DNA of 46,444 nt, taken from positions 1 through 46,444 of the forward strand of contig JARLIE010000042.1 of the NCBI GenBank assembly GCA_031291875.1. Reading direction: 5' to 3'. The position numbers were made by a program, and so were the translations under genes. This document shows positions 30,419 to 38,026 of the stretch, piece by piece (position 1 is the first letter of the stretch; each line of letters starts with the position of its first letter). The notes beneath the pieces are model-generated. The model searched no databases and had not been told where the DNA came from. It saw nothing but the letters and a program-made list of their open reading frames with translations. The DNA comes from Minisyncoccota bacterium. Its GTDB lineage: Bacteria; Patescibacteriota; Minisyncoccia; Phycocordibacterales; UBA2100.

Positions 30419-31927
30419 TCAGTAAGCGACCGATACCTCAGGTGTCGGTCGCCTTCTTTTATATATCCACAACAAAACAACGAGTGCGCCGTAGGAAATA
30501 AACAGCCATGGAGCACTGAACGGCGGAATCGAAACAGCGGCAAAAGGCAAACTGGCAAACATATGAGCAACGGAAATGACATACCAAAGAAGCGCGTATG
30601 CGGGAAACGCCAGCACTACTGCTGCAGGACCGAACACCACACCTCCTACACCAGCGATCAGTGAGAAAAACATCGCCGACGGCACTGGCAAGAGTGATAG
30701 TAAATTCGCCGGAAGAGCCACGATCGATAGTGTTCCGTTTTGATACAAAAGGAGAGGCAATACCATAAGCTGTGTCGCGCACGTGGCCGAAAGTATCTCG
30801 CGTGCGCCGAGTACGTCAGGGATTGTGCTAAACCAATTCTCAAAAAGAGGTGTGAAGAGTATGAGTCCCAGTGTTGCAAGAGCACTAAGCTGAAAACTCG
30901 GATCAAAACAAAGCGTCCACGGATTCCAAACAACCATGCAAACAGAAACGAATGCCAGCACTCTTTCTCCAACATACACGCGGTGCGTCGCTCGTGCCGC
31001 TACGGCGATTAGTGCCATGAGCGCCGCGCGCAAAGCACTCGATGCACCGCCTGCAACAAAAACGAAAAAAATAACGATAGCGCCACTTCCTCCAAATCCT
31101 ATAAATCTCGGCATTCGCGAAAGTAATTTCGCGGCTGCCTGCAGAACGACCGTAATATTGTAGCCAGAGAGCACAACCATATGGATGAGTGAATCGCGCT
31201 GAAAATCTTTACTAAGATCCGGACCTATAGAGCGTTTATCGCCAACGGTTATGCCTCCAGCGAGTGCGGCTTCAGGATCCGGCATAACATTTCCGAGACC
31301 CCGCAAAAATGTTTCTTTGATCGCAATCGCTAAGGCCTGCAGCGGCTCTCCGACATTACCTGTTATCGAAACAATTTGTGCATATCGCAATTGATAGGTA
31401 ATTCCCTGCGCGGCAAGATACTGCGGATAAAGAAACTCTCGGTCAGTATCCGTCTGGAACGGTTGCGGAAGCACGAGTTTCCCGCGAATTTCAACGACAT
31501 CTCCGTAAGAGACGCGGGAATGAGCCGGCAATTCGGCCAGCACCCCTCCTTTGATCGAGCTACTCGACGAGCCGGATACGAGCGAGGTCGCCTGTATCGA
31601 TACCAGTGTCTCCGTTTGCCGCGCGTCCGGTTCTTGAAAAACGAATCCTTGCACAAACACCGTCTTGCCGAGATCGTCGATAAGCTTCGGGTCACCTTGT
31701 ACGCCAGCAATTTGCATCCTCGCGATCCCGAACGCGCAGGCAACAAATCCTATGCCAAGCAAAATACCGGTTTTGAGTCTCGGTCGATCGATACTTCCCA
31801 AAGCAATCGATCCTGTAGCCACACATAGTAGAAATAGAACGAAACCCCAGCCAAGTAAGAGAAATGATCGTAAAAATACTCCACCGAGAAATCCAAAAAC
31901 TACCGCCCAAAAAGCGCGTGACCCCAT
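30419..31927 (-). CDS. comEC: ComEC/Rec2-family DNA-uptake channel
   Basis: A 502-residue polytopic membrane protein. N-terminal helices and a soluble beta-rich segment (DARQTETLVSIQATSLVSGS, VEIRGKLVLPQPF) lead to the competence domain with GGITVGDKRSIGPDLSKDF, FQRDSLIHMVVLSGYNITVV and SGAIVIFFVFVAGGASSALRA. It lacks the C-terminal beta-lactamase domain of full-length ComEC; a separate degenerate version is at 27889-28695. It would move single-stranded DNA into the cytosol, in line with the type IV pilus genes at 37670-44824. Start has TGA-TACAAT 9 nt upstream. Confidence 0.9.
   Translation of the reverse strand: MGSRAFWAVVFGFLGGVFLRSFLLLGWGFVLFLLCVATGSIALGSIDRPRLKTGILLGIGFVACAFGIARMQIAGVQGDPKLIDDLGKTVFVQGFVFQEPDARQTETLVSIQATSLVSGSSSSSIKGGVLAELPAHSRVSYGDVVEIRGKLVLPQPFQTDTDREFLYPQYLAAQGITYQLRYAQIVSITGNVGEPLQALAIAIKETFLRGLGNVMPDPEAALAGGITVGDKRSIGPDLSKDFQRDSLIHMVVLSGYNITVVLQAAAKLLSRMPRFIGFGGSGAIVIFFVFVAGGASSALRAALMALIAVAARATHRVYVGERVLAFVSVCMVVWNPWTLCFDPSFQLSALATLGLILFTPLFENWFSTIPDVLGAREILSATCATQLMVLPLLLYQNGTLSIVALPANLLSLLPVPSAMFFSLIAGVGGVVFGPAAVVLAFPAYALLWYVISVAHMFASLPFAAVSIPPFSAPWLFISYGALVVLLWIYKRRRPTPEVSVAY
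30426..30452 (+). terminator. Terminator of 30050-30400, within the end of comEC
   Basis: GCGACCGATACC-TCA-GGTGTCGGTCGC (12-bp stem, one G-U) followed by CTTCTTTT. On the other strand the same bases encode the last codons of the ComEC protein. Confidence 0.85.
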
Positions 31928-31936
31928 AGTTTGAAC

Positions 31937-31942
31937 ATTGTA
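31937..31942 (-). promoter_or_regulatory. Extended -10 (TGA-TACAAT) of comEC
   Basis: TGA-TACAAT ends 9 nt before the ATG on the minus strand. Confidence 0.45.
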
Positions 31943-31953
31943 TCAAAAGTAAA

Positions 31954-31976
31954 CCTCCGGGTTTTTGACCCGGAGG
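31954..31976 (-). terminator. Terminator of 32009-32446
   Basis: CCTCCGGGT / ACCCGGAGG, 9-bp stem with 5-nt loop, followed on the minus strand by TTTACTTTTG. It lies just upstream of the comEC -10 box, keeping the units apart. Confidence 0.8.
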
Positions 31977-32008
31977 CGGATTTTGGGGTGAATAAAGAGC
32001 ATTGTGTG

Positions 32009-32446
32009 TCAGGAGTGCGAATCGTGCTGCAGGGCGCCGCCCGAGTTCTCGAGCGCGATTGCACTGGTCGAGGTATTCGGTCGCGAGGGAGACGCGACGG
32101 CCGGAAGTTGAACAACCGTGGCCTTCTGGTCAGGGGCCAGATCGGTCACCAGCACGATCGCGCCGTTCGCGAACTCGAGAGCGTCATGATGGGTGTCGAG
32201 ACGATCAGTGTTGATCTGCCGAAACCGTGCGAGCTTCGATTTGACCGACCTGGTGAAAAAGGCGGCTTTCCGTCTGGCCGTCTTTTCGAACTCGATTTCC
32301 GTGCCCGGAAGCATGCACACGGCCACAGTGCGATCGTCTGCCGACGCGAAACCGCGCGTCGACGTGCCGAAAAACACGGTCGAAACCAATTTTTCCCGTG
32401 CCACCGCCGGTCGAGACCGAACAGCATGAAGACTGTAGTCACACAT
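32009..32446 (-). CDS. Small protein, MCDYSLH-type family, function unknown
   Basis: A 145-residue protein starting MCDYSLHAVRSRPA, then LVSTVFFGTSTRGFAS and AVCMLPGTEIEFEK. From memory, this MCDYSLHxVxxRPA...TRGF...AVCLLPGTE pattern belongs to a family of hypothetical proteins best known from Rhizobiales such as Bradyrhizobium; this was not searched. The ATG has a strong SD (AAAGGAGATAGAGA) and a terminator follows. GC content is above that of neighbours. It is the best single candidate here for transfer from an alphaproteobacterium. Confidence 0.8.
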   Translation of the reverse strand: MCDYSLHAVRSRPAVAREKLVSTVFFGTSTRGFASADDRTVAVCMLPGTEIEFEKTARRKAAFFTRSVKSKLARFRQINTDRLDTHHDALEFANGAIVLVTDLAPDQKATVVQLPAVASPSRPNTSTSAIALENSGGALQHDSHS

Positions 32447-32528
32447 TCTCTATCTCCTTTCGCCTGACTCCCCCATGGAGCCAGAACTCTCATGAAAGTA
32501 CCTTTTCTCGGAGTGAAAAACAAGGCGG

Positions 32529-32939
32529 TTATTCGCCCGCTTCGTCGATGGCTTGGTTTACCAGTCGGTCTGCTTCCTTATTTTGCGCACGAGGAACGTA
32601 TTTGAAGCGGTAGGAGGGAAACTCGGCGAGCAAATGACGAACCTTACTAGCTTGTGTTTGGAGGTTCGGCTCCTTTATTTTCCAATTGCCAGTGAGTTGT
32701 TCTACGACAAGCTGGCTGTCCATTCGAACCTCAAGCGGGCGGTCGGTTAAGCCCAATTGTTTCGCTTCGGTGAGTGCGATTGCAACCGCTTCGTATTCCG
32801 CCCAATTATTCGTTTGGCGTTTCCCAAGATATTTTTTGAATTCGTGATTCGTATCGCCGTCAATAATAACGACACCCGCACCTGCAGGACCAGGATTACC
32901 TCGGGCGCCGCCGTCCGTGTAGATAACTATCGTCGGCAT
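32529..32939 (-). CDS. rnhA: Ribonuclease HI family protein
   Basis: A 136-residue RNase H fold that cuts RNA in RNA-DNA hybrids. The catalytic acids are D9 (IYTDGGARGNPGPAG), E48 (NNWAEYEA), D74 (RMDSQLVVEQL) and D124 (NKEADRL). It is a short, HBD-free, Bacillus YpdQ/archaeal-like form. The start MPTIVIYTDGG (32939) is chosen within a longer frame; the ATG is 1 nt after the stop of the upstream membrane protein gene, so the two are coupled. Confidence 0.93.
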   Translation of the reverse strand: MPTIVIYTDGGARGNPGPAGAGVVIIDGDTNHEFKKYLGKRQTNNWAEYEAVAIALTEAKQLGLTDRPLEVRMDSQLVVEQLTGNWKIKEPNLQTQASKVRHLLAEFPSYRFKYVPRAQNKEADRLVNQAIDEAGE

Positions 32940-32940
32940 G

Positions 32941-33573
32941 CTACATCGTTGTAGGGATAGTTTGCTTTTGCTGAAGCGTGCGGTATGCGTGCACCATTGC
33001 AATGGTAACGACCGGATACGCGACGAGAACTCCTACAATGAGGCAAATGAAACCAAGTATGACGACAAGGATGGAAAGGATGCCCAGCAAGAAGAGTTGC
33101 CATTTGTAACCGTACGTGATTCGCTTGCTTTCTTTGAGCGCTTCTATCGGTCCCATTCCCTTATCAACAACAAGGAGAAGCCCGAAGCCGAACATAATCG
33201 CCCAGATCACCCCAGGCACTATCACGAGGACAAGTCCGCAAACTACGATTGCCCAGTACAAAATAGCCGTTCCGACGTACGTCCAAAACGGAGTAAATTT
33301 CGTGAAGTCGGACAAGCTCAGGTGTTCAATATCATCGTGAGCTTTAAGAAAAAAGTGCAGGACCGCGATGCCGCCCGCCACGTCAATCGCGAGTCGCGCC
33401 AGAGTCGTTAGTGCGCCGGTCATGCCACCATCTCTTCCAATTTGGGCCAACATTGCTCCCAAGCCTCCGATGACGATCATGTAGAGAATATAACTACTGA
33501 TCAGGAACCATGGTCGCTTCTTAAAAGTTTCCCATCCGAATCGGATGCATGCCCCTGCTGAGAATGTGTCCAT
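32941..33573 (-). CDS. Integral membrane protein, DUF975-like
   Basis: A 210-residue membrane protein starting MDTFSAGACIRFGWETFKKRP; the ATG at 33573 is chosen over 33579 because TGC-TAGCCT ends 7 nt before it. Five to six membrane spans, including WFLISSYILYMIVIGGLGA and YWAIVVCGLVLVIVPGVIWAI; GPIEALKESKRITYGYKW is the pattern seen in DUF975 and related glycerophosphodiester-type membrane families. Function unknown. It is coupled to the RNase H gene. Confidence 0.8.
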   Translation of the reverse strand: MDTFSAGACIRFGWETFKKRPWFLISSYILYMIVIGGLGAMLAQIGRDGGMTGALTTLARLAIDVAGGIAVLHFFLKAHDDIEHLSLSDFTKFTPFWTYVGTAILYWAIVVCGLVLVIVPGVIWAIMFGFGLLLVVDKGMGPIEALKESKRITYGYKWQLFLLGILSILVVILGFICLIVGVLVAYPVVTIAMVHAYRTLQQKQTIPTTM

Positions 33574-33580
33574 GCCCATA

Positions 33581-33586
33581 AGGCTA
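33581..33586 (-). promoter_or_regulatory. Extended -10 (TGC-TAGCCT) of 32941-33573
   Basis: TGC-TAGCCT ends 7 nt before the ATG at 33573 on the minus strand; the hexamer is far from consensus apart from its TGC extension. Confidence 0.35.
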
Positions 33587-33614
33587 GCACGACGCTTACA
33601 AAATACCAGTTTGG

Positions 33615-35300
33615 TTAGACATTCAAAATATCCACGAGCCGAAGCGCGAGACCACCCCGAAATGTGTCTCTTTCGAGCGTAGCTAACACATTGGCGCGTG
33701 TTCCCTGCTGCGGGACGAACGAAAATTGATCCTCCTGTCGAAAGAAATCAAATGCGCGTACGGGTGCGTAACACGCGCCGTCTAACGTCACTTCGATATG
33801 GTTGTTTTCTTTGCCGAATTTCTTAATCGTTTTGACAATAGCGCCCTCCACGAGCAAAACGGGTTTTGGATTTTCGATACCAAACGGAGCCAACGCGGAA
33901 ATGGTATTAAAAAGAACGCGAGAAACTTCCGCGAGCGTTACACGATGATCGTACTGGGGTACTTCTTGCGTGAAACTTGCTGGTGCGCTAGCTGCCAAGC
34001 CTACAGCCGCGTTTGCGAGAGATTCCTGCAGGTCGTGTACGCGCTCATGTGAAACGGAAAATCCGCCCGATCGTTCATGGCCGCCGAATTCTTCGAAAGA
34101 ATCCTTTGCCGTTGTAAAAAGTTCTACGACGGAAAACGTGCCGTCGGATCGACACGAACCTTTTAGTCTGCCATTCACGTCGCGGCCCCAGAGACACACT
34201 ACTCCGCCGCGTTCTTCGACGACGGAGTTGGCGGCGAGACCTAATAGCGCTGGCTTCCATTCCGGATTACCGAGCACGACGACTTTTTCATCATCACGAA
34301 AACGATCGCGAACACGTCGCTTCGCTTCTCGCACGATCGCACCGGCGGCGCCTTTGCGTTTCGTATTGAGCGACTCAAGCAGCGCAGCGAGCAGCTCGGC
34401 TTCCTGCGGATCGCGTGTCGTCAAAAGCCTGAACGCCAGATCCGGATCGTCCATGCGGGAAGCGGCATTGATGCGCGGCGCAATCGTGAAACCAATGTCG
34501 TCTTCGGTGAGTTGTTCTTTTCGCAAACGTGCTTTCATACACAGTGCGGTGATCCCGGCGCGCTGGGATTTGCGAAGAACTTGAAGACCCCAGAAAACGA
34601 GCGTTCGATTCTCACCGACAAGCGGCACCATGTCGGCAACTGTCGCAATCGCGACAAGATCGAGTAGCCACTTTTCCCAGCCGTCAGGAATGTCTGCAAA
34701 CGATGCCATTTTTCTTTTCTTCCCTTCGCGAAGGGCGGCCTGCACCAACTTGAAAGCGACGCCGGCACCGCACAACCCTTTGAAAGGGTATGGCTCGAGC
34801 TTCGGATTCAAAACCGCAACTGCATCCGGCAACGCTCCCGGAATTTCGTGATGGTCGGTAACGATCACATCGATGCCTTTTTCTTTTGCGTGCGCGACCG
34901 CATCAATCGCAGTTGTGCCGACATCAACCGTGATAATCAGTTTCACGCCGCGCGAGGCGAGGGCGTCGATCGCATCGAAGTGAAACCCGTATCCTTCGCG
35001 ATCGCGGTGCGGCAAATAGGTTTCAATATTCGTGTAACCGATTTTCGAAAAAAAATCGGCCAGGATAGCTGCACCGGGGATACCGTCGCAATCGAAATCG
35101 GCATAAATGGCGATGCGTTCGTTGCTTCCTAGTGCGTGAAACAGGCGATCAAGGGCAACCTGCATATCGCGAAACAGGAACGGGTCGTGGGTGTGCAAAT
35201 CGTAATCAGGCTTCAAAAAGGTCGCTATGTCGTGCTCGTCTTCTATACCTCGTCTCGAGAGCAATGCGCGTACCAACTCAGGAATAGTTTCGTTGCTCAT
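33615..35300 (-). CDS. recJ: Single-stranded-DNA exonuclease RecJ
   Basis: RecJ (561 residues) is a 5'-3' single-strand DNA exonuclease in recombination and mismatch repair. DHH motifs: ADFDCDGIPGA (67-77), TVDVGTT (124-130) and VTDHHE (147-152). DHHA1 follows with GGHERSGGFSV, and the C-terminal OB-type domain ends RLVDILNV. The ATG at 35300 has TACAAT 7 nt upstream, inside a 29-bp gap shared with the divergent HIT gene. Confidence 0.95.
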   Translation of the reverse strand: MSNETIPELVRALLSRRGIEDEHDIATFLKPDYDLHTHDPFLFRDMQVALDRLFHALGSNERIAIYADFDCDGIPGAAILADFFSKIGYTNIETYLPHRDREGYGFHFDAIDALASRGVKLIITVDVGTTAIDAVAHAKEKGIDVIVTDHHEIPGALPDAVAVLNPKLEPYPFKGLCGAGVAFKLVQAALREGKKRKMASFADIPDGWEKWLLDLVAIATVADMVPLVGENRTLVFWGLQVLRKSQRAGITALCMKARLRKEQLTEDDIGFTIAPRINAASRMDDPDLAFRLLTTRDPQEAELLAALLESLNTKRKGAAGAIVREAKRRVRDRFRDDEKVVVLGNPEWKPALLGLAANSVVEERGGVVCLWGRDVNGRLKGSCRSDGTFSVVELFTTAKDSFEEFGGHERSGGFSVSHERVHDLQESLANAAVGLAASAPASFTQEVPQYDHRVTLAEVSRVLFNTISALAPFGIENPKPVLLVEGAIVKTIKKFGKENNHIEVTLDGACYAPVRAFDFFRQEDQFSFVPQQGTRANVLATLERDTFRGGLALRLVDILNV

Positions 35301-35307
35301 TGACGGG

Positions 35308-35322
35308 ATTGTACCGTATACT
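35308..35322. promoter_or_regulatory. Divergent -10 boxes of recJ and HIT in a 29-bp gap
   Basis: TACAAT (35308-35313, minus strand) ends 7 nt before the recJ ATG, and TATACT (35317-35322, plus strand) ends 7 nt before the HIT ATG. Both promoters lie within the 29 bp between the start codons, so any -35 regions must overlap the opposite gene's coding sequence. Confidence 0.55.
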
Positions 35323-35329
35323 CTTTGCC

Positions 35330-35743
35330 ATGGAGGATTGCATTTTTTGCAAAATCGTAGCGGGAACTATTCCCTCTTATAAGGTCGCTGAAAATCAGCT
35401 TGCTTTTGCCTTTTTGGATATTCATCCCGCCAATCCCGGACACACGCTCATCATTCCGAAGCGCCACGCGGAAAATGTATTCGAAACCACTCCCGAGGAA
35501 TGGCGCGCAATTGCCGATCTGACTCGTGAGCTTTCAATTGCGGTCGAGAAAGCGATGAACGCAGACGGATTGAATATAAAAATGAACAACCGTGTGCACG
35601 GCGGACAAGATGTGATGCACGCGCACGTACATGTCGTGCCCAGATTCAAAGGCGATGGCGTCGTAAAACCGCTCGTGCAAAAACCCGCCTACCATGAAGG
35701 TGGGGCCGAAGCGACCCTTGAGAAAATTAAGGCCGCTTTATAA
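35330..35743 (+). CDS. HIT-family nucleotide hydrolase
   Basis: A 137-residue histidine-triad protein of the Hint/HinT type, which hydrolyses AMP-lysine or related nucleotides. MEDCIFCKIVAGTIPSYKV is the family start, and MHAHVHVVPRF the HxHxH triad. CIFC holds two Cys that in relatives help bind zinc. Start 35330 is chosen inside a longer frame because of the -10 box. A hairpin terminator overlaps its stop. Confidence 0.93.
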   Translation: MEDCIFCKIVAGTIPSYKVAENQLAFAFLDIHPANPGHTLIIPKRHAENVFETTPEEWRAIADLTRELSIAVEKAMNADGLNIKMNNRVHGGQDVMHAHVHVVPRFKGDGVVKPLVQKPAYHEGGAEATLEKIKAAL

Positions 35744-35749
35744 GCGGTC
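35731..35749 (+). terminator. Terminator overlapping the HIT stop
   Basis: GGCCGCTT-TAT-AAGCGGTC followed by TCTCTGTTTT; the stop codon TAA is inside the hairpin. Confidence 0.6.
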
Positions 35750-35755
35750 TCTGTT

Positions 35756-36892
35756 TTAGTTCAATGCATCAAGCCCCGGAAGGGTTCCTTGCAAAAGGAA
35801 CTCGAGCATGGCGCCGCCGCCAGTAGAAAGGAAACCGAGCTTCGATTCATCGATGCCGGATTCTTCAATCGAAGCGATCGTATCGCCGCCGCCGATCACA
35901 GCCTTGGCGCCGCGCGCGACCGCGTGTTCGATAAGCTCCGCAATCGCTTGCGTGTAGTGTGTGTAGCCGTCTTCGTACAAACCAGTCGGACCGTTCCACA
36001 AAATAAAATTCGCCTGCTCGATATAGGGGGCGATCAGCGCGACGGTATCAGGGCCGATGTCGACGATTTTTTCGTCTCCGCTTACGGCTTCCGGTTTCTT
36101 GACCCGTGCCTGCTTATCAGATTGTTCCACGGTCACATCGATCGGGGCGAGAAATTTTGGATCAGCGAGTACTTCGGCGCTCGGCAACTCCTTTGAAACA
36201 ACTGAAATGCCGACAGGAAATCCCTTCGCCTTATACACATCGTTCGCGAGTGCGCCGGTAATGAAAAAATGATCGTAGGTCGCAAGGAGCGATCGCACGA
36301 GCGGAGCTTTTGTTTCGAATTTCGCTCCGCCGAGAATCGCAAAAGACGGCGCCTGCGGCGTACGTGCGGCGCTGAGCGCGCGCACCTCGTCGCGCATCAA
36401 AAGCCCATAATAGTGAGGCAGGAATTTTGGAATACCGACAATCGATGCGTGCGCGCGGTGCGCGGCCGCGAACGCGTCGTCAACGTACAGCTCTCCGTAC
36501 GCAGCAAGTTCTTTTGCAAAATCCTCTCCGTTTTCAGTTTCCCGAGGGTCGCGACGCAAATTCTCCAACAAGAGCACCTCTCCCCCCGTCATTGCCCGTA
36601 CGGCCGTCTGCGCCATAACGCCGAGGAGATCCGGGACATACACGACCTTGCCCAATTGTTTGAGCGCTTCCGCGACCGGCGCGAGGGATTCTTCCGGATC
36701 GCGACCAATGTGTGAGAGCACGATTACCTTTGCACCCGCCTTAGCAAGAAACTCAATCGTCGCCCAACCTTTTCTGAGCCGGAATATATCGGAGGCCTTG
36801 CCGCTGTTGTCGAGCGGAACGTTAAAGTCGGCGCGCACGATAACGCGCTTCCCGTACAACTCCCCCGCCGGCACCTCATCGATGCATTTCAT
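35756..36892 (-). CDS. pgk: Phosphoglycerate kinase
   Basis: Phosphoglycerate kinase (378 residues), glycolysis, transfers phosphate from 1,3-bisphosphoglycerate to ADP. N-terminal RADFNVPLDN, VLLLENLRRDPRE, AFAAAHRAHASIVGIPK and GLLMRDEV; C-terminal GGAKFETKAPLV, NGPTGLYEDG and GGGDTIASI with the nucleotide loop, and STGGGAMLEFL. It is slightly short, about 378 versus about 390. It overlaps the tpiA stop by 4 nt (ATGA), so the two glycolytic genes are coupled. Confidence 0.97.
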   Translation of the reverse strand: MKCIDEVPAGELYGKRVIVRADFNVPLDNSGKASDIFRLRKGWATIEFLAKAGAKVIVLSHIGRDPEESLAPVAEALKQLGKVVYVPDLLGVMAQTAVRAMTGGEVLLLENLRRDPRETENGEDFAKELAAYGELYVDDAFAAAHRAHASIVGIPKFLPHYYGLLMRDEVRALSAARTPQAPSFAILGGAKFETKAPLVRSLLATYDHFFITGALANDVYKAKGFPVGISVVSKELPSAEVLADPKFLAPIDVTVEQSDKQARVKKPEAVSGDEKIVDIGPDTVALIAPYIEQANFILWNGPTGLYEDGYTHYTQAIAELIEHAVARGAKAVIGGGDTIASIEESGIDESKLGFLSTGGGAMLEFLLQGTLPGLDALN

Positions 36893-37635
36893 GCAAGCGA
36901 TTTTATAAGCGCTGAAACTTTTGCCGGATTGGTTGAAGCACGCCCGACGAGAAGACCTTGCACTTCGCCCTCGAGAACCATCTCGCGCGCGTTCGTTTCG
37001 TCGATAGATCCTCCATACAAAATTTTGATCTTCATCGCTTTATCGCCGTGGGACCCCACCAACGACTTGCGGATAAAAATCGTCATCTCATGCATCTGCC
37101 GTGGAGTCATCGCTTCGGTCGCTCCGATCGCCCATACCGGTTCGTAGGCGATGACTATTTTACCGAGATTAGCGGGAACAATATCTTGCAACCCTGCGCG
37201 AAGCTGCTCTTTCACAAAGAGAAAATGCTCTCCTGCTCCCGATCGCTCGTGCTCACCGACGCAAAAAATCGGCTGCAGCTTTTGCGCCATAGCCGCGTTG
37301 ATTTTGGCCCGCGTTTCTTCGTTGGTTTCGCCCATCGCGCGGCGCTCCGCGTGGCCGATGATCACCGCTGCGGCTTTCGCGTCCTTTACCTGGGACATTG
37401 AAACCTCACCTGTATACGCACCCTCTTTCTGGAAGTGAGCATTCTGCGCAGCAAAAGAGATTCTTTTTCCTTTGTATGCCTGGGAGAGCTCCCGAAGGAA
37501 AATTGCCGGGGGCGCGACCATGATCGAAACATCTTTTGCAGATTCCGCTGCCTTGCGAGTCGCATCAAAAAGTCCTTTCGCCTCGCGCATCGTCTGCGGA
37601 TTCATCTTCCAATTCGCGACGAGGATCGATTTCAT
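36889..37635 (-). CDS. tpiA: Triose-phosphate isomerase
   Basis: TIM (248 residues) interconverts dihydroxyacetone phosphate and glyceraldehyde-3-phosphate. Active-site pieces: NWKMN (Lys11), IIGHAERRAMGE (His/Glu region; family has GHSERR) and IAYEPVWAIG (catalytic Glu). The phosphate loop LYGGSI and LLVGRAS follow. Start has TGC-TACAAT 7 nt upstream. It precedes pgk in one operon. Confidence 0.97.
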   Translation of the reverse strand: MKSILVANWKMNPQTMREAKGLFDATRKAAESAKDVSIMVAPPAIFLRELSQAYKGKRISFAAQNAHFQKEGAYTGEVSMSQVKDAKAAAVIIGHAERRAMGETNEETRAKINAAMAQKLQPIFCVGEHERSGAGEHFLFVKEQLRAGLQDIVPANLGKIVIAYEPVWAIGATEAMTPRQMHEMTIFIRKSLVGSHGDKAMKIKILYGGSIDETNAREMVLEGEVQGLLVGRASTNPAKVSALIKSLA

Positions 37636-37642
37636 GCTCAGG

Positions 37643-37648
37643 ATTGTA
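37643..37648 (-). promoter_or_regulatory. Extended -10 (TGC-TACAAT) of tpiA-pgk
   Basis: TGC-TACAAT ends 7 nt before the tpiA ATG on the minus strand; leaderless. Confidence 0.55.
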
Positions 37649-37669
37649 GCATGCGAGCTTCAGACATTC

Positions 37670-38026
37670 TCAAAACGATCGCCACAACCAGACTCCTCCG
37701 ACGATACAAACGGCTACGACGCCGAAAACGATAAGGATGGTAGCTGAGCCCCAGGGAGCTGCAGGCGCATACGGCGTCGCGGGAACCGCGCTTTGATCTG
37801 TGCTTTGCTGATCGATATTGGATGACTGTGACCCGCCATCTTGATTATTTTGAATGCTTTGCACATCAGACGGAGTCGCTGAGCGCTGTACGTTTTGGGA
37901 AATCGAAGGTTGCACGTTTACAGGTAAGGGCTGCAATACATTCCCTGAAGGCGCGAGCTTGGCCGCATACACGCTCGAAGAGCTGAACAGAAAAACGATG
38001 CAAAAAAACGCAAACGCTCGACGCAT
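37670..38026 (-). CDS. Small secreted protein with C-terminal membrane anchor
   Basis: A 118-residue protein: signal peptide (MRRAFAFFCIVFLFSSSSVYA), a Ser/Gln/Asn-rich disordered middle (QPSISQNVQRSATPSDVQS), and a C-terminal span (SATILIVFGVVAVCIVGGVWLW). It starts at the base after the stop of the pilX-like gene, so it ends the pilus operon and may be a pilus-associated envelope protein. Function unknown. Confidence 0.75.
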   Translation of the reverse strand: MRRAFAFFCIVFLFSSSSVYAAKLAPSGNVLQPLPVNVQPSISQNVQRSATPSDVQSIQNNQDGGSQSSNIDQQSTDQSAVPATPYAPAAPWGSATILIVFGVVAVCIVGGVWLWRSF

